From: Herbaspirillum sp. WKF16
Lineage (GTDB): Bacteria; Pseudomonadota; Gammaproteobacteria; Burkholderiales; Burkholderiaceae_D
NCBI RefSeq assembly: GCF_028993615.1
Contig: NZ_CP118632.1
Location: 3,844,001-3,908,000 of the forward strand
DNA length: 64,000 bases
Reading direction: 5' to 3'
This document shows, piece after piece, positions 7,960 through 16,303 of this stretch (within the stretch, counting starts at the first letter, position 1; each line of letters starts with the position of its first letter). The notes under the pieces are model-generated. The model searched no databases. It was given only the letters and a program-made list of their open reading frames with translations, and had not been told where the DNA came from. The translations under genes and the position numbers were made by a program.

Positions 7960-8775
7960 CTACATCGCCTTGGTCAGTCCGATGGTGCGCTCGATCAGCA
8001 CCAGCGCGGCCACCGCCAGCACGATGAACACCGCCGAAACGGCGTTGACCACCGGGTCGAAGGTCTGGTCGATGTAAGTGAAGATGCGCACCGGCATGGT
8101 CACCGTCCCCGGCGCGGTGAGGAACAGGCTGACCGACACCTCGCCGAACGAGGTCACCGCCGCGAACACGGCGCCGGCCACGATGCCGGGACGGATCAAG
8201 GGCAGCGTCACGCGGCGGAAGGTATAGGCCGGCGTCGCGCCCAGGTTCATCGAGGCGGCTTCCAGGCGGCGGTCCATGCTGGCCAGGCTGACCGAGACCG
8301 TGCGCACCGCGTACGGCAACGCCACCAGCGTATGGCCGATGGCCAGCCCGATCATCGAACCGGCCAGGCCGGCTGCCGTCAGCACGTACAGCAAGGCGAT
8401 GCCCAGCACCACCTGCGGGATGATCAGCGGCGACAGCACGAAGGCCTGCAACAGCTCGCGCCCGCGGAAATCCAGGCGCGCCAGCGCGTAGGCGGCAGTG
8501 GTGCCGAGGATCGTCGTCAGCGGCGTGACCACCAGCAGCAGCCAGGCGCTGACCTGCAGCGCGCGCAGCCAGGCGCCGTTGTCGACGAAGGCGCGGAACC
8601 AGCGCAGCGAGAACGACTGCGGCGGGAATTGCGGATAGGCCTCGGGGCTGAAGGCCGACAGGAAGATCACCAGCACCGGCAGCAGCAGGAACAGGTAGAC
8701 CAATGCGCCGGCGCCCACGCCGGCCCAGCGCCACGGGCCGCCGGCGCCGCGCAGGGTGTCGTTGTCAGTGGCCAT
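7960..8775 (-). CDS. ABC transporter permease, PotC type
   Basis: A 271-aa inner-membrane protein with six predicted membrane segments. It has the family coupling loop (MDRRLEAASMNLGATPAYTFRRVTLPLIRPGI). It belongs to the spermidine/putrescine and Fe3+ type importers and would pair with the PotB-type permease. The start overlaps the end of that gene by 11 bp, so both are probably made together. It is the last gene of the hyuA-hyuB-ABC operon. Substrate unknown; the hyuAB context suggests a cyclic amide or amino-acid derivative rather than a polyamine. Confidence 0.92.
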   Translation of the reverse strand: MATDNDTLRGAGGPWRWAGVGAGALVYLFLLLPVLVIFLSAFSPEAYPQFPPQSFSLRWFRAFVDNGAWLRALQVSAWLLLVVTPLTTILGTTAAYALARLDFRGRELLQAFVLSPLIIPQVVLGIALLYVLTAAGLAGSMIGLAIGHTLVALPYAVRTVSVSLASMDRRLEAASMNLGATPAYTFRRVTLPLIRPGIVAGAVFAAVTSFGEVSVSLFLTAPGTVTMPVRIFTYIDQTFDPVVNAVSAVFIVLAVAALVLIERTIGLTKAM

Positions 8776-9643
8776 AGACGCGGCGCTCCCATTGTTTTTG
8801 CAGGCGGCTCATGACGGCTGCGATCAGCGCGGTCACCGCCAGCAGCGTCAGCGACAGGGCCGCCGCCAGCGGCAGGTCGGCGATCTGCAGCGCCTGCTGG
8901 TAGATATTGATCGGCAGCAGCGGCTGCAGGCGTCCGCCGATCAGCAGCGGCGTCACGTAGCTGCCGGCGGCCAGCGCGAACACGATGATGGCGCCGCTCA
9001 TCATGCCGGGAACGGTCAGCGGCAGCAGCACATGGAAGAAGGTGTGGCGGGCGCCCGCGCCCAGGCTCTGCGAGGCGCGCGGCAAGGCCGGCGGGATCTC
9101 GCCCAGCGAAGTCGCCAGCGGCAGCACGGCGAACGGCAGCATCACCTGCACGTAGGCCACGATCACCGCCTTCATGTTCCACAGCAGGGCCAGCGGCGAA
9201 TCGATCACGCCCAGCTTGCGCAGCACGTCGTTGACCAGCCCGTTCTGCGCCAGCAGCACGATCCAGGCGAAGGTGCGGATCACCACGCTGGTCAGCAGCG
9301 GCGAAATCAGGATCACATACAGCACGGTGCGCCAGGCGCGGCTGCGCGTATTGACCAGCAACCAGGCCGCCGGCCAGGCCAGCAGCACGCATAGCAGCGC
9401 GGTCAGCGCCGCCACCCACAGCGTGGTGCCCAGCGCGCCCAGGTAGCCGGCGCTGGTGAAGACCTTGATGTACTGGGAGAAGCTGTAGGTGGGCAGCAGC
9501 ATCAGCATGCCGTCGACGTCGCGCAGCGAGAGCGCGGCCAGCAGCAAACCGGGCGCGACCAGGAAGGCGATCAGGAACAGCATGCCCGGCGTGAGCATCA
9601 GCCACGGGAACCATGACCTGCCGGCGATCGCGGCGCGGCTCAT
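8765..9643 (-). CDS. ABC transporter permease, PotB type
   Basis: A 292-aa inner-membrane protein starting MSRAAIAGRSWFPWLMLTPGMLF, with six membrane segments and the coupling loop ASQSLGAGARHTFFHVLLPLTVPGM. Pairs with the PotC-type permease downstream (11-bp overlap) and with the ATPase upstream (ATGA four-base overlap). Tight overlaps on both sides mean stoichiometric translation is likely. Family: spermidine/putrescine-type importer permeases. Confidence 0.92.
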   Translation of the reverse strand: MSRAAIAGRSWFPWLMLTPGMLFLIAFLVAPGLLLAALSLRDVDGMLMLLPTYSFSQYIKVFTSAGYLGALGTTLWVAALTALLCVLLAWPAAWLLVNTRSRAWRTVLYVILISPLLTSVVIRTFAWIVLLAQNGLVNDVLRKLGVIDSPLALLWNMKAVIVAYVQVMLPFAVLPLATSLGEIPPALPRASQSLGAGARHTFFHVLLPLTVPGMMSGAIIVFALAAGSYVTPLLIGGRLQPLLPINIYQQALQIADLPLAAALSLTLLAVTALIAAVMSRLQKQWERRVYGH

Positions 9644-10755
9644 GCTGGGCTTCCCGGCTTGGCCTGCGCGGGGGAAGCATCGTCCGGCAACGCCACCAGG
9701 TCCTGCGGCTCCCAGGCCAGGCGCACGCCCACGCCGGGCTGCGGCACCTGGCCGAACAGCGCTTCCGGGGCCGCCACCTGCAGCTCGCCGGCGCCGGCCA
9801 GCGCGATGGAAAGATGAAGTTCCGCCCCCGCGTAGCTGGCCTCGCGCACCGTGCCTTCCACGGTGTTCGGCCCGGGGGACGCGCCGTCGGCTTCGCTCAG
9901 GCGGATACGTTCCGGGCGCAGCAGGAACAGCGTCTCCCGCGCCGCCTGCTCGCCCGCGAACAGGCGCAGCGGCGCGCCGTCGGCCGCGGCATGCGAGAGC
10001 GCGTCGAAATGACCGTCGCCCCGCGGCCGCGCGGCGATCAGGTTGGCCTGGCCGACGAATTCGCCGACGAAACGGTTGGCCGGCTGGCGATACAGCTGCA
10101 ATGGCGTGCCGACCTGCTGCAGGCGGCCGCCGCCGAGGATGCCGATGCGATCGGACAGGCCCAGCGCTTCTTCCTGGTCGTGCGTGACCATCACGGTGGT
10201 GATGCCGACGTCGCGCTGCAGGCGGCGCAGTTCGGCCTGCATCTCCTTGCGCAGCTTGGCGTCGAGGTTGGACAGCGGCTCGTCCAGCAGCAGCACCTGC
10301 GGCCGGATCGCCAGCGCGCGGGCGATCGCCACGCGCTGCTGCTGGCCGCCGGAGAGCTGGTGCGGCATGCGCTGCGCCAGCTCCGACAGGCGCACCAGCG
10401 CCAGCATCTCGGCCACGCGCTCGCGCACCGTCTCACCCTGTTGCCGGCGCACGCGCAGGCCATAGGCGACGTTGTCGAACACGTTCAGGTGCGGGAACAG
10501 CGCGTAGTTCTGGAACACCATGCCGATGTCGCGCTGGTGCGGCGCCAGGCGCGTGATGTCGCGCCCGGCCAGCCAGACGCTGCCGGCGCCGGGCTCCAGA
10601 AAGCCGGCGATGATGTTGAGCAGCGTGGTCTTGCCGCAGCCGCTGGGACCCAGCAGCGAGAAGAACTCGCCCTGGGCGATGCCGAGGTCCACGCCGTCCA
10701 GCGCCTGCAGCGCGCCGAAACGGCGCGTCACGCCACGAATGTCGATAGCGCTCAT
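9640..10755 (-). CDS. ABC transporter ATP-binding protein, PotA type
   Basis: A 371-aa ATPase. Walker A is GPSGCGKTT (about 35-43), the signature is LSGGQQQRVAIARAL and Walker B is LLLDEPLSNLD. Behind the nucleotide-binding domain is a C-terminal TOBE-type domain (about 250-360), as in PotA, MalK and FbpC. Energises the importer built with the two permeases downstream. It starts 7 bp after the binding-protein stop and its own stop overlaps the next ATG. Confidence 0.94.
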   Translation of the reverse strand: MSAIDIRGVTRRFGALQALDGVDLGIAQGEFFSLLGPSGCGKTTLLNIIAGFLEPGAGSVWLAGRDITRLAPHQRDIGMVFQNYALFPHLNVFDNVAYGLRVRRQQGETVRERVAEMLALVRLSELAQRMPHQLSGGQQQRVAIARALAIRPQVLLLDEPLSNLDAKLRKEMQAELRRLQRDVGITTVMVTHDQEEALGLSDRIGILGGGRLQQVGTPLQLYRQPANRFVGEFVGQANLIAARPRGDGHFDALSHAAADGAPLRLFAGEQAARETLFLLRPERIRLSEADGASPGPNTVEGTVREASYAGAELHLSIALAGAGELQVAAPEALFGQVPQPGVGVRLAWEPQDLVALPDDASPAQAKPGSPA

Positions 10756-10762
10756 CGGCCGC

Positions 10763-11884
10763 TTACTTGCCGTTGCCCAGGGCCTGCGCCCAGCGGGTGC
10801 TCCAGTCGGCGACCTTGGGCGTGGCGGTTTCGTAGTCGATCCAGATCAGCTTCTTGTAGGCCTCTTCGCCGACCTGCACCTTGCCCTTGAGCTCCTCGTT
10901 GTATTGCACGTCCTGGTTGGTCATGCCGTACAGCGAGCCGTCCGAGAACGACTTCTGCACCTTGTCGCTGGAGAGGAAATCGACCAGCTTGTAGGCATTG
11001 GCCAGGTTGGGCGCGCCCTTGGCGATGACCCAGTTGGCCGCGCCCACCACCGGGCCGTCGCTCGGATAGGCGAAGCCGACCTTCAGGCCGCTCTTCTGCA
11101 GCGCGAACACGCGGCCATCCCAATACGGCACCACCCACGCGTCGCCGCGCTCAAGCAAGGTCTGGATCGCGCCCGGGCTGTCGGGGAAGGCGACCGCGCT
11201 GCCCTTGAGTTCGGCCAGCTTGGCGAAGGTCTTGTCGACGTCGGCGTCGTTCTTCAGTTCGCCGCCCAGCGCGTGGGTCAGGCCGGCGAAGAATTGCAGG
11301 CCGGCGGCATAGGTCGGCGAGGAGATCGCCACGTGTCCCTTGTACTCCGGGTTCCACAGGTCCAGCCAGCTCTTGGGCGGCGTCTTGACCAGGTCGGTGC
11401 GGTAGGCCAGGCCCAGCTGGCCGAGGCTGAAGGCGGCGGCGTAGGTCTTGCCGTCCTTGGTGAATTTCTCCTGCACCGAGGGATAAAGCTTGGCCAGGTT
11501 GGGGATGTTGCCGGCTTCCAGCGGCTGCAGCAGGCCGGCCGCGGCGGCGCGCTGCACCGAGTCGGGCTGGAACACCACGATGTCGTACTGCGGGTTGTTG
11601 CCGTTGGAAGCGCGCAGCTTGGCCAGCCATTCGGCATCGGCGCCCGGCACGATCTCGACGTTGATCTTGTTGTCCCGCGCGTATTGTTCCAGGCCGGCGG
11701 CGCGGATGTTCTTCTCCCAGTCGCCGCCGTAGACGCCGATCACCACCTTGTCGGTGGCGGCCGGCGCGGGCGCGCTGGCCTGCGGCGCCTCGGGCTTCTT
11801 GTCGCCGCAGGCGGCGAGGATGGCGGCGGCCAGGGTGATGGCCAGGGTGGGAATGAAGCGGATCGATTTCACGGTGTTCTCCAT
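10763..11884 (-). CDS. Lipoprotein substrate-binding protein, PotD/PotF type
   Basis: A 373-aa precursor starting MENTVKSIRFIPTLAITLA with lipobox LAAC (about residues 21-24), so a membrane-tethered lipoprotein is likely. The mature part is a spermidine/putrescine-type (SBP_bac_8) fold: KVVIGVYGGDWEKNIRAAG, YDIVVFQPDSVQRAA, and the C-terminal NANAYKLVDFLSS-like helix region. ATG at 11884 is chosen because it opens the signal peptide; an upstream in-frame ATG would add a hydrophilic tail. It lies 45 bp downstream of hyuB. Captures the ligand for the transporter; ligand identity not deducible. Confidence 0.9.
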   Translation of the reverse strand: MENTVKSIRFIPTLAITLAAAILAACGDKKPEAPQASAPAPAATDKVVIGVYGGDWEKNIRAAGLEQYARDNKINVEIVPGADAEWLAKLRASNGNNPQYDIVVFQPDSVQRAAAAGLLQPLEAGNIPNLAKLYPSVQEKFTKDGKTYAAAFSLGQLGLAYRTDLVKTPPKSWLDLWNPEYKGHVAISSPTYAAGLQFFAGLTHALGGELKNDADVDKTFAKLAELKGSAVAFPDSPGAIQTLLERGDAWVVPYWDGRVFALQKSGLKVGFAYPSDGPVVGAANWVIAKGAPNLANAYKLVDFLSSDKVQKSFSDGSLYGMTNQDVQYNEELKGKVQVGEEAYKKLIWIDYETATPKVADWSTRWAQALGNGK

Positions 11885-11929
11885 GTTGTTTGATCGGATT
11901 TCGGGCGATGCATCTCGGGATCGCAAGGG

Positions 11930-13945
11930 TCAGTTTGCCGGCGTCGGGACCGACGCCGTACAGGCATCGACTTCGCGCGCGAAATGGAGGGCGGCCTGGG
12001 CGATGGCCTCGTCATGCGCCAGCGCCTGCGGGAAACCGTCGGGCAGCGCCGCCAGCGCGGCGGCGAATACCTGGCGGCGGCGACGCGGGCGGGCCGCCGG
12101 CGGCATGGCGAACAGGGCCGCGTTCAGGCGATCCAGCTGGGCCGGCGCGAAGACCCGGTCCCAGGCGTCGCGTTCGGCGCCGAAGCGGCTGCGCGCTTGC
12201 GGCTTGCGCGCGCGCAACGCGGCGGTGGCGGCCTCGTCCAGCGCCGCGCCGGCGGCGCCGCTGGTGAAGGCCACGCCGTAGTCGCGCCGCGCGGCGTCCG
12301 GCGACAGCAGGCCGCGCCTGACGTCGGCCAGCACCGCGGCGGGGTCGCGCTCGAAGGGGTTGCCCCAGCCGCCGCCGCCGGGCGTCTGGATTGCGATCTC
12401 GTCGCCCGCGGCCACCGGCAGCAGGTCGATCTTGCCCAGTTCGCGCGGCGCTTCGCCGGGCCGCTGCAGCACCAGCCGCGCCGGCGCGCCCGGACCGCCG
12501 CCCTGCGCGCCCCACGGGCGAAAACGCAGGCGCTCCATGCCGCGCGCCAGCACGAAGCTGTCGTCCTGCAGGATGCGGAAACGGATCTCCTGGCCGTTGC
12601 CGCCGCGCCATTGGCCGGCGCCGGCCGAATCGGGACGCAGGCCGTAGCGCACGATCTCGACGCCGGTCTCGGCTTCCACCGTCTCGACCGGATTGTTGGA
12701 AAGATTGGAAATGCTGCTGTCGCGGCCGTCGGCGCCATCGCGGCCGCGCCGCCCGCCGGTGCCGCCGACCATGGGTTCGACCACCTGCACGTTCTGGCCA
12801 TGGCCGTGACGCGACGGTTCGGCCACCACCACCGGGATGATGGTGCCTCCGCTGGCGGCCGGCATGTGCTCCGGCAAGGCTTGGCCGAGCACGCCGTTCA
12901 AGGCGTCGTTGACCCGCACCGCGGCCGCATGGCGCACGCCGACCGCAGCGCCCGGCAAGGGATTGACGATGCTGCCGGCCGGCGCCACCACCGATACCGG
13001 TTTCAGCAAGCCGGCATTGATCGGCACGCCCTTGTCCAGCGTCGCCACCAGCGCCAGGATGCGCAGCGTCAGCCAGGCATGCGGCAGGCCGTGGCTGGGG
13101 ATGTTGATGGCGGCGGCCACCTGCGGGTCGCTGCCGGTGAAGTCCAGTTCGATGCCGCCGCCCTTGAGCGTCACCGCCAGCGCGATGCGCACCGGCAAGC
13201 CGGCGCCGGCTTCGTCGTCGAGGTAATCGGTGAAACGGTAAGTGCCTTCGGGGATCCGCGAGAGCACCGCGCGGGCGCGCAGCGCGGCGTAATCCACCAG
13301 GTCGGCCTGGGCGTCGACGAAGGCCTGCGCGCCGTGCTGGGCCAGGGTCTGCGCGACGCGCTCGCGGCCGGTGGCCAGCGCGCCCAGCATGGCTTTGAGA
13401 TCGCCCATGTTGGCGTCGGGCGTGCGGCTGTTGGCGCGGAACAGCAAGGCCACGTCCTCGTTCATGCGGCCGGCGCGCATGATCTTCACCGGCGGGATCT
13501 GCAAGCCCTCCTGGAAGATTTCATGGTTGGTCGGCGAAATGCTGCTGGGCACCTTGCCGCCGACGTCGGAGGCGTGCAGGAAGCCCCAGCCGTAGGCGAC
13601 GATGCGGCCCGCGTGGAAGTAGGGCTCGATCACCTGCAGGTCCGGCAGGTGGGTGGCCAGGCCGCGCGAACGGTAGGGGTCGTTGGTGAGGATCACATCG
13701 CCCGGGGCCAGCTCGCCGACCGCCGCGATGGCGGCGCTGCAGTCCAGGCCGACGAAACCGGAGACGCCCAGCGCGCGCGGATAGGCGAAGAACTTGCCGT
13801 CCAGGCCGGCCAGAGCGCAGCAGAAATCGGCGGTCTCCTTCACGTACAGGGTGCGGCCGGTGCGCTGCAATGTCAGGCACATTTCCTCGGCGACCGACGT
13901 CAGCTTGTTGCCGAGGATTTCCATGGTGACCGGATCGAGTTTCAT
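11930..13945 (-). CDS. hyuB: Hydantoinase B / oxoprolinase-type subunit
   Basis: A 671-aa protein of the HyuB/acetone-carboxylase alpha-related family, beginning MKLDPVTMEILGNKLTSVAEEM, with GDVILTNDPYRSRGLATHLPDLQVIEP (about 78-104) and FLHASDVGGKVPSSISPTNHEIFQEG. Length is slightly above the common 520-600 aa because of an Ala/Arg-rich tail. With HyuA it would form an ATP-dependent amidohydrolase opening hydantoin, 5-oxoproline or a related ring. ATG overlaps the hyuA stop by four bases (ATGA). Substrate not determinable; the adjacent transporter should import it. Confidence 0.92.
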   Translation of the reverse strand: MKLDPVTMEILGNKLTSVAEEMCLTLQRTGRTLYVKETADFCCALAGLDGKFFAYPRALGVSGFVGLDCSAAIAAVGELAPGDVILTNDPYRSRGLATHLPDLQVIEPYFHAGRIVAYGWGFLHASDVGGKVPSSISPTNHEIFQEGLQIPPVKIMRAGRMNEDVALLFRANSRTPDANMGDLKAMLGALATGRERVAQTLAQHGAQAFVDAQADLVDYAALRARAVLSRIPEGTYRFTDYLDDEAGAGLPVRIALAVTLKGGGIELDFTGSDPQVAAAINIPSHGLPHAWLTLRILALVATLDKGVPINAGLLKPVSVVAPAGSIVNPLPGAAVGVRHAAAVRVNDALNGVLGQALPEHMPAASGGTIIPVVVAEPSRHGHGQNVQVVEPMVGGTGGRRGRDGADGRDSSISNLSNNPVETVEAETGVEIVRYGLRPDSAGAGQWRGGNGQEIRFRILQDDSFVLARGMERLRFRPWGAQGGGPGAPARLVLQRPGEAPRELGKIDLLPVAAGDEIAIQTPGGGGWGNPFERDPAAVLADVRRGLLSPDAARRDYGVAFTSGAAGAALDEAATAALRARKPQARSRFGAERDAWDRVFAPAQLDRLNAALFAMPPAARPRRRRQVFAAALAALPDGFPQALAHDEAIAQAALHFAREVDACTASVPTPAN

Positions 13946-16083
13946 GGTTGCGCTCCCTTCGCGCCCTGTTCACCGGCGGCGAGCTTGCCGGCCGGTGTCA
14001 GATGCAGGTTGCCGTGCCGGTCGGTGCGGGCTTGCCAGCCCGGCAGCACCAGCACGGTGGTGTCTTCCTGTTCGATGATCGCGGGCCCTTGCAACAGGTC
14101 GCCCGCATCCAGCGCGGCGCGCGCATAGACGCCGGCCTGATGCCAGCCGCCGCGCAGGAACACCCGGCGCTGCGCGCGCGGCGCGGGATTGCCGCCGCCG
14201 GCCGGCCGCTCTGCGCTATGCGCCTTGGCCAGGCGACCGACGATGGCCAGGCGGATGGTGGAGACCTCGACCGGCGCGTCCTCATCGCGAAAGCCGTACA
14301 GGCGCTCGTGCTCGCGATGGAAGGCCTCGGTCAGCGCGCGCGCGTCCAGCGGCGAGGGCAAGGTTTGCGGCAGGGCCACGCTCAACTCGTAGGCTTGACC
14401 GGCGTAGCGCATGTCCAGCGCGTGCCGCAGTTCGGCTGCGCCATCGCCGTCGGCGCCGGCCGGCATGCCCTGCTCGTCCAGCCAGGCGCGCGCCTGCGCC
14501 GCCAGCGCGCGCCAGATCGCGCCGACCTCGGCCGCGCTGCGGTCGTCGATGGCCACGCGCAGGCTGCGCACGAAGTCGCGCCGCAGGTCGGAAGTGGCCG
14601 CCCCCAGCGCGCAGAAGGTGCCGGGCTTTTGCGGCACCAGCACATGCGTCAGGCCGGCCTCTTCCGCCAGCCAGTTGGCGTGGGTCGGGCCGGCGCCGCC
14701 GAAGGGCACCAGCGCGAACTCGGCCGGATCGAGGCCGCGCTGGGCCAGGCTCTTGCGCAGCTCGGACGCCATCTGCGCGGTGGCGATGGCCAGCGCGCCG
14801 GAGGCGGCGCGGATGCCGGCGTCGGCCCCGTGGTCGCCCAGCGCGCCGGCGACCGTGGCCAGCGCCTCGATCGCGCGTTCGGGATAGAGCTTCATGGCGC
14901 CGCCGACGAAGGCGTCCGCGTCCAGCACGCCGGTGGCGAGGTAACAGTCGGTGACGGTGGCGTCGGCGCCGCCGCGGCCGTAGCAGGCCGGGCCGGGATC
15001 GGCGCCCGCGCTTTCCGGGCCGACCTTGAGCACGCCGTGTTCATCGACGCGAATGCGCGAGCCGCCGCCGGCGCCGATGGCCGACACGCCGACTACCGGC
15101 AGCACCAGCGGCAGGCCGCCGATCTCGGTGCGCGTGACCATCTCGGCCTGGCCGTGCTGGGAAACGGCGATGTCGCTGCTGGTGCCGCCCATGTCGAAGG
15201 TGACGATGCGCGGCGTGGCCGACTCGTCGGCCAGCCGCGCCGCCGCCACCACGCCGGAGGCCGGACCGGAGAGCACGGTGTCGATCGGACGCGCCAGCGC
15301 GCCCTGCAGCGACAGCGAGCCGCCGTTGGAGGCGGTCACCAGGATCGGCGCGGCCACGCCCAGCTCGCCCATCAGCTGCGCCAGCCGTTCGAAGTAGCGG
15401 CGCATCAGCGGCTGGATATAGGCGTTCAGCGTGGCCACCACGGTGCGTTCGTATTCGCGGATCTCGGGCCATGTCTGCGCCGCCGACAGCACCGCCATCC
15501 CGCGCGCCTGCGCCGGCAAGGCGGCCTGCAGCGCGGCGGCCAGCTCGGCCTCGCGCTCGGGCTGGAGGAAACCGTTGATCAACATCAGCACGGCGGCGTC
15601 GCATTCCAAGCGCCCCAGGCCCTCGGCCACGCGCGCGATCTCGTCCGCTGCGGGCCAGCGCGTGGAAGCGCCGTCGCGATTGAAGCGCGCGCCGATTTCC
15701 AGCACGCGCTCACGCGGCAGGAAGGGTTCTTCACGGCTGGCGTGGAAGTCGAAGGACGACGGCATGCGCGCGCGACCGATCTCCAGCACATCGCGGAAAC
15801 CCTCGCTGGCGACCAGCGCCACGCGCGCGCCGCGGCGCTGGATGATGGCGTTGAGGCCGATGGTGGTGCCATGCAGGAGCACGCCGACGTCGGCCGGCGC
15901 CAGGCCCTGCTTTCCGATCAGCGCGACCAGGCCGTCGCGCACCGCCAATGCGGGATCGGCGGGGGTGCTGGCTTGCTTGTGGTAGGCCAGGCGCTTGCGG
16001 CCGGCATCATAGAGGACGAAATCGGTGAAGGTGCCGCCTACGTCGATGCCGACGCGCACCCCGGTGGCTGAATCGGGATTCAC
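13942..16083 (-). CDS. hyuA: Hydantoinase A / oxoprolinase-type ATPase subunit
   Basis: A 713-aa protein of the HyuA/oxoprolinase family. It has the actin-like phosphate-binding motif VGIDVGGTFTDFVLYD near the N-terminus, LLHGTTIGLNAIIQRRGARVALV, FDMGGTSSDIAV, VGVSAIGAGGGSRIRVDEHG, and the late VPFGGAGPTHANWLAEEAGL. The start is a GTG at 16083, chosen because GGAG sits five bases upstream and the family motif follows at once; ATGs farther upstream give a Gly/Pro-rich leader without a ribosome site. It is the first gene of a six-gene operon (hyuA-hyuB-binding protein-ATPase-two permeases), divergent from the M81 peptidase. Confidence 0.92.
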   Translation of the reverse strand: MNPDSATGVRVGIDVGGTFTDFVLYDAGRKRLAYHKQASTPADPALAVRDGLVALIGKQGLAPADVGVLLHGTTIGLNAIIQRRGARVALVASEGFRDVLEIGRARMPSSFDFHASREEPFLPRERVLEIGARFNRDGASTRWPAADEIARVAEGLGRLECDAAVLMLINGFLQPEREAELAAALQAALPAQARGMAVLSAAQTWPEIREYERTVVATLNAYIQPLMRRYFERLAQLMGELGVAAPILVTASNGGSLSLQGALARPIDTVLSGPASGVVAAARLADESATPRIVTFDMGGTSSDIAVSQHGQAEMVTRTEIGGLPLVLPVVGVSAIGAGGGSRIRVDEHGVLKVGPESAGADPGPACYGRGGADATVTDCYLATGVLDADAFVGGAMKLYPERAIEALATVAGALGDHGADAGIRAASGALAIATAQMASELRKSLAQRGLDPAEFALVPFGGAGPTHANWLAEEAGLTHVLVPQKPGTFCALGAATSDLRRDFVRSLRVAIDDRSAAEVGAIWRALAAQARAWLDEQGMPAGADGDGAAELRHALDMRYAGQAYELSVALPQTLPSPLDARALTEAFHREHERLYGFRDEDAPVEVSTIRLAIVGRLAKAHSAERPAGGGNPAPRAQRRVFLRGGWHQAGVYARAALDAGDLLQGPAIIEQEDTTVLVLPGWQARTDRHGNLHLTPAGKLAAGEQGAKGAQP

Positions 16084-16303
16084 TGCTACTCCGGAAGGTG
16101 ATGCCTGCCCGCCGCCGCCGCATGGATACATGGGGCGCAAATCAGGCAAAGTGCATGAGTTTAGGTTCTCGGAACACCCAGGGAAAATCAGATTTCCGAA
16201 TAAGTTTATGCGACATTCGACTTTGACGAATCGTTCCGCATCTTGTTAGCGTCGGCAGGCGTTGCGGCCGCGCCGCCATCCGTTATCGACAGGACAACTT
16301 CGC
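16084..16303. promoter_or_regulatory. Divergent promoter region between hyuA and the M81 peptidase gene
   Basis: A 220-bp region of lower GC from about 16150. It has short inverted repeats that could bind a shared regulator: GGAAA-N6-TTTCC near 16173 and ATTCG-ACTTTGA-CGAAT at about 16214-16231. Neither is a recognised consensus. No regulator gene lies next to this cluster. Confidence 0.4.

Noticed and set aside
7960..11884. Naming the importer potABCD (polyamine)
   Set aside because: The ABC subfamily covers many substrates, and the hyuAB context argues against polyamines; no symbol given.
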